DNA of 64,000 nt from JABMMZ01 sp040386935 (GTDB taxonomy: Bacteria; Bacteroidota; Bacteroidia; NS11-12g; UBA955), in assembly GCA_040386935.1 (NCBI GenBank), contig JAZKEQ010000018.1, positions 1-64,000 of the forward strand, given 5' to 3'. Under the pieces are notes generated by a model. The model was given only the letters and a program-made list of their open reading frames with translations, had not been told where the DNA came from and made no database searches. The translations under genes were made by a program, and so were the position numbers. Shown piece by piece: positions 61,402 through 64,000 of this stretch (positions are counted from its first letter, which is position 1; each line of letters starts with the position of its first letter).

Positions 61402-62619
61402 TTACTTTTCGACAATTACACTGATTTCATCTTTTTCACTTTTGGAAATTATCAGTGTCGCTACACCGTTGCCGATAAGATTAGTAATGGCTCTTGCCTC
61501 ACTCATAAATTTATCAACTCCCAGAAGAAAAGCCAGACCTTCTACCGGTATTTTATGAATTGCTGTAAGTGTAGAGGCTAAAATAATAAACCCACTGCCT
61601 GTAACACCAGCGGCTCCTTTAGACGTAATCATCAACAATCCGATTATACTGAGCAATTCGCCAATACTGAGATTAACCCCATACAATTGTGCTAAAAAAA
61701 TAACGGACATCGAGAGATAAATCGAAGTTCCATCAAGATTGAATGAATACCCTGTTGGTACAACCAAGCCAACCACCGGCTTACTGCAACCCAACCACTC
61801 AAGTTTTTTCATCAGCGAAGGCAATGCTGTTTCAGAAGATGATGTTCCCAATACCAGCAGTAATTCTTCCTTAATAAAACGCAAAAATTTAATGATACTG
61901 AGATTGTAATAGCGCATAATACCGCCAAGTACAAGAATAATAAAAACGAACATCGTAAGGTACATGGTGCTCATCAGTTTGGCTAGTGGTATCAATGTAT
62001 GCAAGCCAAACTTCCCTATTGTAAAGGCCATTCCCCCAAATGCTCCCAGCGGTGCCAGATACATGACATATTTTAATCCTTTAAAAACAATTTTGGAGAC
62101 TTTTTCAAGAAAATGAACAGCCTCTTCTCTTTGTTTGATAAAGTTTAAAGCGATCCCAACTATAATAGCAATTACCAGTGTTATCAAAGTCGTATTCGAT
62201 TTGAAAAAAGTCCACCAGTTAAACGCATTTTTTCCTGAAATATATTTAGAGGGGTCTTGTATATGCAATCCGGTTTTATCAATATTTCCGGGCTCAATAA
62301 CCAACGCTATAATAACACCTGCTGCTAATGCAAAAGTTGTTACAATCTCAAAATAGACAATTGATTTGAGTCCTATGCGACCTACTTTTTTCAAATCGCC
62401 CATACCGCTGATTCCCAAAACAATGGTGAGAAAAATAATGGGCACAATAAAGACTTTAATGATTTCGATGAACCACTTGCCTATATTTTCCATTTTCAAT
62501 GCAGTGGCCGGTGCAAAATGGCCAAGTAAAACACCTGCAATTATGGCCACCAATACCCATATGGTAAGATTGGTAAGTAGACGATAACCTACCGAACGTT
62601 TTGCTTGATTATTTGCCAT
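61402..62619 (-). CDS. dctA: Dicarboxylate/cation symporter
   Basis: About 405 residues, starting at the ATG at 62619; the preceding in-frame TTG is less likely. It is a sodium or proton:dicarboxylate/amino acid symporter of the DAACS family. SSSETALPS (the serine-rich hairpin tip), GYSFNLDGTSIY and GVDKFMSEARAITNLIGN are present; the last is closer to C4-dicarboxylate (DctA) than to glutamate carriers. It imports succinate, fumarate or malate. It converges on the transglycosylase gene with a five-base gap. Confidence 0.88.
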   Translation of the reverse strand: MANNQAKRSVGYRLLTNLTIWVLVAIIAGVLLGHFAPATALKMENIGKWFIEIIKVFIVPIIFLTIVLGISGMGDLKKVGRIGLKSIVYFEIVTTFALAAGVIIALVIEPGNIDKTGLHIQDPSKYISGKNAFNWWTFFKSNTTLITLVIAIIVGIALNFIKQREEAVHFLEKVSKIVFKGLKYVMYLAPLGAFGGMAFTIGKFGLHTLIPLAKLMSTMYLTMFVFIILVLGGIMRYYNLSIIKFLRFIKEELLLVLGTSSSETALPSLMKKLEWLGCSKPVVGLVVPTGYSFNLDGTSIYLSMSVIFLAQLYGVNLSIGELLSIIGLLMITSKGAAGVTGSGFIILASTLTAIHKIPVEGLAFLLGVDKFMSEARAITNLIGNGVATLIISKSEKDEISVIVEK

Positions 62620-62701
62620 CAATTATTGGGTAATACAGATGGTAAAAATAAGTGTTTTATTGCAGTACCGCCCTGACCTCAGTCAAACTTTTATAGACGG
62701 C

Positions 62702-64000
62702 TTATCCCGCCCAATTTTCTCTGTCCAGACTTCTGTATTGAATGGCTTCAGCAAGGTGTTCTATTTTTATTTCTTCGCTATCCGCTAAGTCGGCAATAGT
62801 GCGACTCACTTTTAAAATACGATCGTAAGCTCGTGCGCTGAGGTTTAATTTCTGCATCGCTGTTTTCAATAATTGAGTGCCGGCATCGCTGATATTACAG
62901 ATATCTTTTACTTGATTGCTGGCCATTTGGGCATTGCTGTAAACACCCTGTTTATCTTCATAGCGTTTAGATTGTATTTCTCTTGCCTTTTCTACACGAG
63001 CTCTTACAATTTCACTGCGCTCATTGCTGCGCTTTCTACTCGATAATTCTTCGAAACTTACAGGGGTTACTTCAATATGAATATCAATTCTATCCAATAA
63101 TGGTCCGCTGATTTTACTCAAATATTTTTGAACAATTCCGGGACCGCATACACAATCTTTATCAGGATGATTAAAGTAGCCGCAAGGGCAAGGATTCATA
63201 CTGGCTACCAACATAAAACTGGCGGGATAATCAACAGAAAATTTTGCTCTGGCAATATTCACTTTTCTTTCCTCCAGTGGTTGTCGCATGACTTCAAGAA
63301 CAGTGCGCTTAAACTCCGGCAATTCATCTAAAAATAAAACCCCGTTATGAGCCAAAGAAATTTCTCCTGGTTGTGGCATATTCCCTCCTCCTACCAATGC
63401 CACATCACTGATGGTGTGATGGGGCGAACGAAATGGCCGGTGTGCCACAAGGCTGGCATTGTCCCCCAATTTACCTGCCACTGAATGTATTTTTGTAGTT
63501 TCTAATGCCTCGTGAAGGGTCATGGGTGGCAATATGGTGGGCAAGCGTTTAGCCAGCATAGTTTTACCTGCACCGGGAGGCCCAATTAAAATAATATTAT
63601 GGCCGCCTGCAGCTGCAATCTCCATAGCGCGTTTGATGTTTTCTTGTCCCTGAACATCTGAAAAATCCAAATCGAAATCGCTGATGGCATTGGCAAAATC
63701 TGCTCGTGGATCAGAAACAACAGGGGATAGTTCTAAGTCGCCATTGAAGAATCCAACAACATCGGATAATTTATCTACACCATACACCTGCAATCCTTTT
63801 ACAATAGCTGCTTCGCGTGCATTTGAAGTAGGTAATATAAATCCTTTAAAACCTTCTTTACTGGCTTGTATGGCAATGGGTAAAGCTCCTTTTATGGGTA
63901 AGATACTGCCATCCAAAGACATTTCTCCCATGATGATGTATTCACTAATGCGTTCACCGGCATGTATCTGTTCACTTGCCGCCAATATACCTGTAGCAAT
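62702..64000 (-). CDS. comM: YifB/ComM-type Mg-chelatase-like AAA ATPase, N-terminus outside window
   Basis: At least 432 residues; the frame stays open to the window edge (IATGILAASEQ), so the true start lies beyond 64000. A Lon-protease-like substrate domain part comes first (GEMSLDGSILPIKGALPIAI), then the AAA+ domain with Walker A (LIGPPGAGKTMLAKR), Walker B (GVLFLDELPEF), a Cys cluster (NPCPCGYFNHPDKDCVCG) and a C-terminal Mg_chelatase domain. ComM drives branch migration in natural transformation in Vibrio and Acinetobacter; its role in Bacteroidota is not settled. Confidence 0.93.
   Translation of the reverse strand: MATGILAASEQIHAGERISEYIIMGEMSLDGSILPIKGALPIAIQASKEGFKGFILPTSNAREAAIVKGLQVYGVDKLSDVVGFFNGDLELSPVVSDPRADFANAISDFDLDFSDVQGQENIKRAMEIAAAGGHNIILIGPPGAGKTMLAKRLPTILPPMTLHEALETTKIHSVAGKLGDNASLVAHRPFRSPHHTISDVALVGGGNMPQPGEISLAHNGVLFLDELPEFKRTVLEVMRQPLEERKVNIARAKFSVDYPASFMLVASMNPCPCGYFNHPDKDCVCGPGIVQKYLSKISGPLLDRIDIHIEVTPVSFEELSSRKRSNERSEIVRARVEKAREIQSKRYEDKQGVYSNAQMASNQVKDICNISDAGTQLLKTAMQKLNLSARAYDRILKVSRTIADLADSEEIKIEHLAEAIQYRSLDRENWAG

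Noticed and set aside
62702..63985. Start of the comM gene at a TTG near 63985
   Set aside because: The frame stays open to the window end and the residues before it match the family interior, so the gene is truncated by the window.

Overview
The window is AT-rich chromosomal DNA from a member of the Bacteroidota, probably of the Chitinophagales/Sphingobacteriales type. Several signs support this. Six genes encode secreted proteins ending in type IX secretion (T9SS) sorting domains: four of type A and two of the type B, gliding-associated kind. A large C25 cysteine peptidase of the PorU2 kind is present. Start codons follow very short leaders behind the phylum's promoter motif (-33 TTG, about 20 bases, -7 TAnnTTTG). 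The methionine synthase lacks its homocysteine domain, as is usual in this phylum. No phage, plasmid, CRISPR or classical IS element is visible, and most of the window is ordinary core genome.

Layout. 1-600: the 3' part of a tRNA-Arg(CCU) gene, then a 473-bp cassette with a GIY-YIG nuclease gene, closed by an exact 63-bp copy of the tRNA 3' part. 620-5700: secreted S41 peptidase, a gliding-type surface protein and an outer-membrane barrel. 5900-11560: TerC transporter, a lone receiver protein, and a NarL-type regulator with a propeller histidine kinase, around a perfect dyad at 7223-7244. 11565-20714: mostly housekeeping genes (PurF-like amidotransferase, pirin, aroQ, metallo-beta-lactamase/rhodanese protein, dgkA, a PiT phosphate transporter with an outer-membrane porin, purB). 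20853-26382: sppA, a subtilase and an ELWxxDGT beta-propeller protein. 26513-29447: promoter, SAM-I riboswitch and metH. 29450-31385: GlxA-type regulator divergent from VOC and DoxX genes. 31485-38726: large surface protein, CorC/HlyC-type membrane protein, small lipoprotein, der, msrC. 38775-47392: a tandem repeat of two about 4.2-kb adhesin-like genes that look identical over about 4,018 bp. 47759-53112: LysM glucosaminidase, dsbD and another gliding-type protein. 53193-64000: membrane protein, RsmI-like methylase, PorU2 peptidase coupled to a lytic transglycosylase, dctA and a truncated comM/yifB.

Taken together, much of the window serves the cell envelope. T9SS cargo, a probable T9SS-linked C25 peptidase, DsbD for extracytoplasmic disulfides, peptidoglycan hydrolases and a porin-permease pair for phosphate lie among nucleotide, shikimate and methionine metabolism genes. 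The two most unusual structures are the tRNA-flanked GIY-YIG cassette, whose two ends carry the same 6-bp stem with an 8-base loop, and the homogenised adhesin tandem, whose copies keep different signal peptides and leaders but share a 19-base upstream motif.
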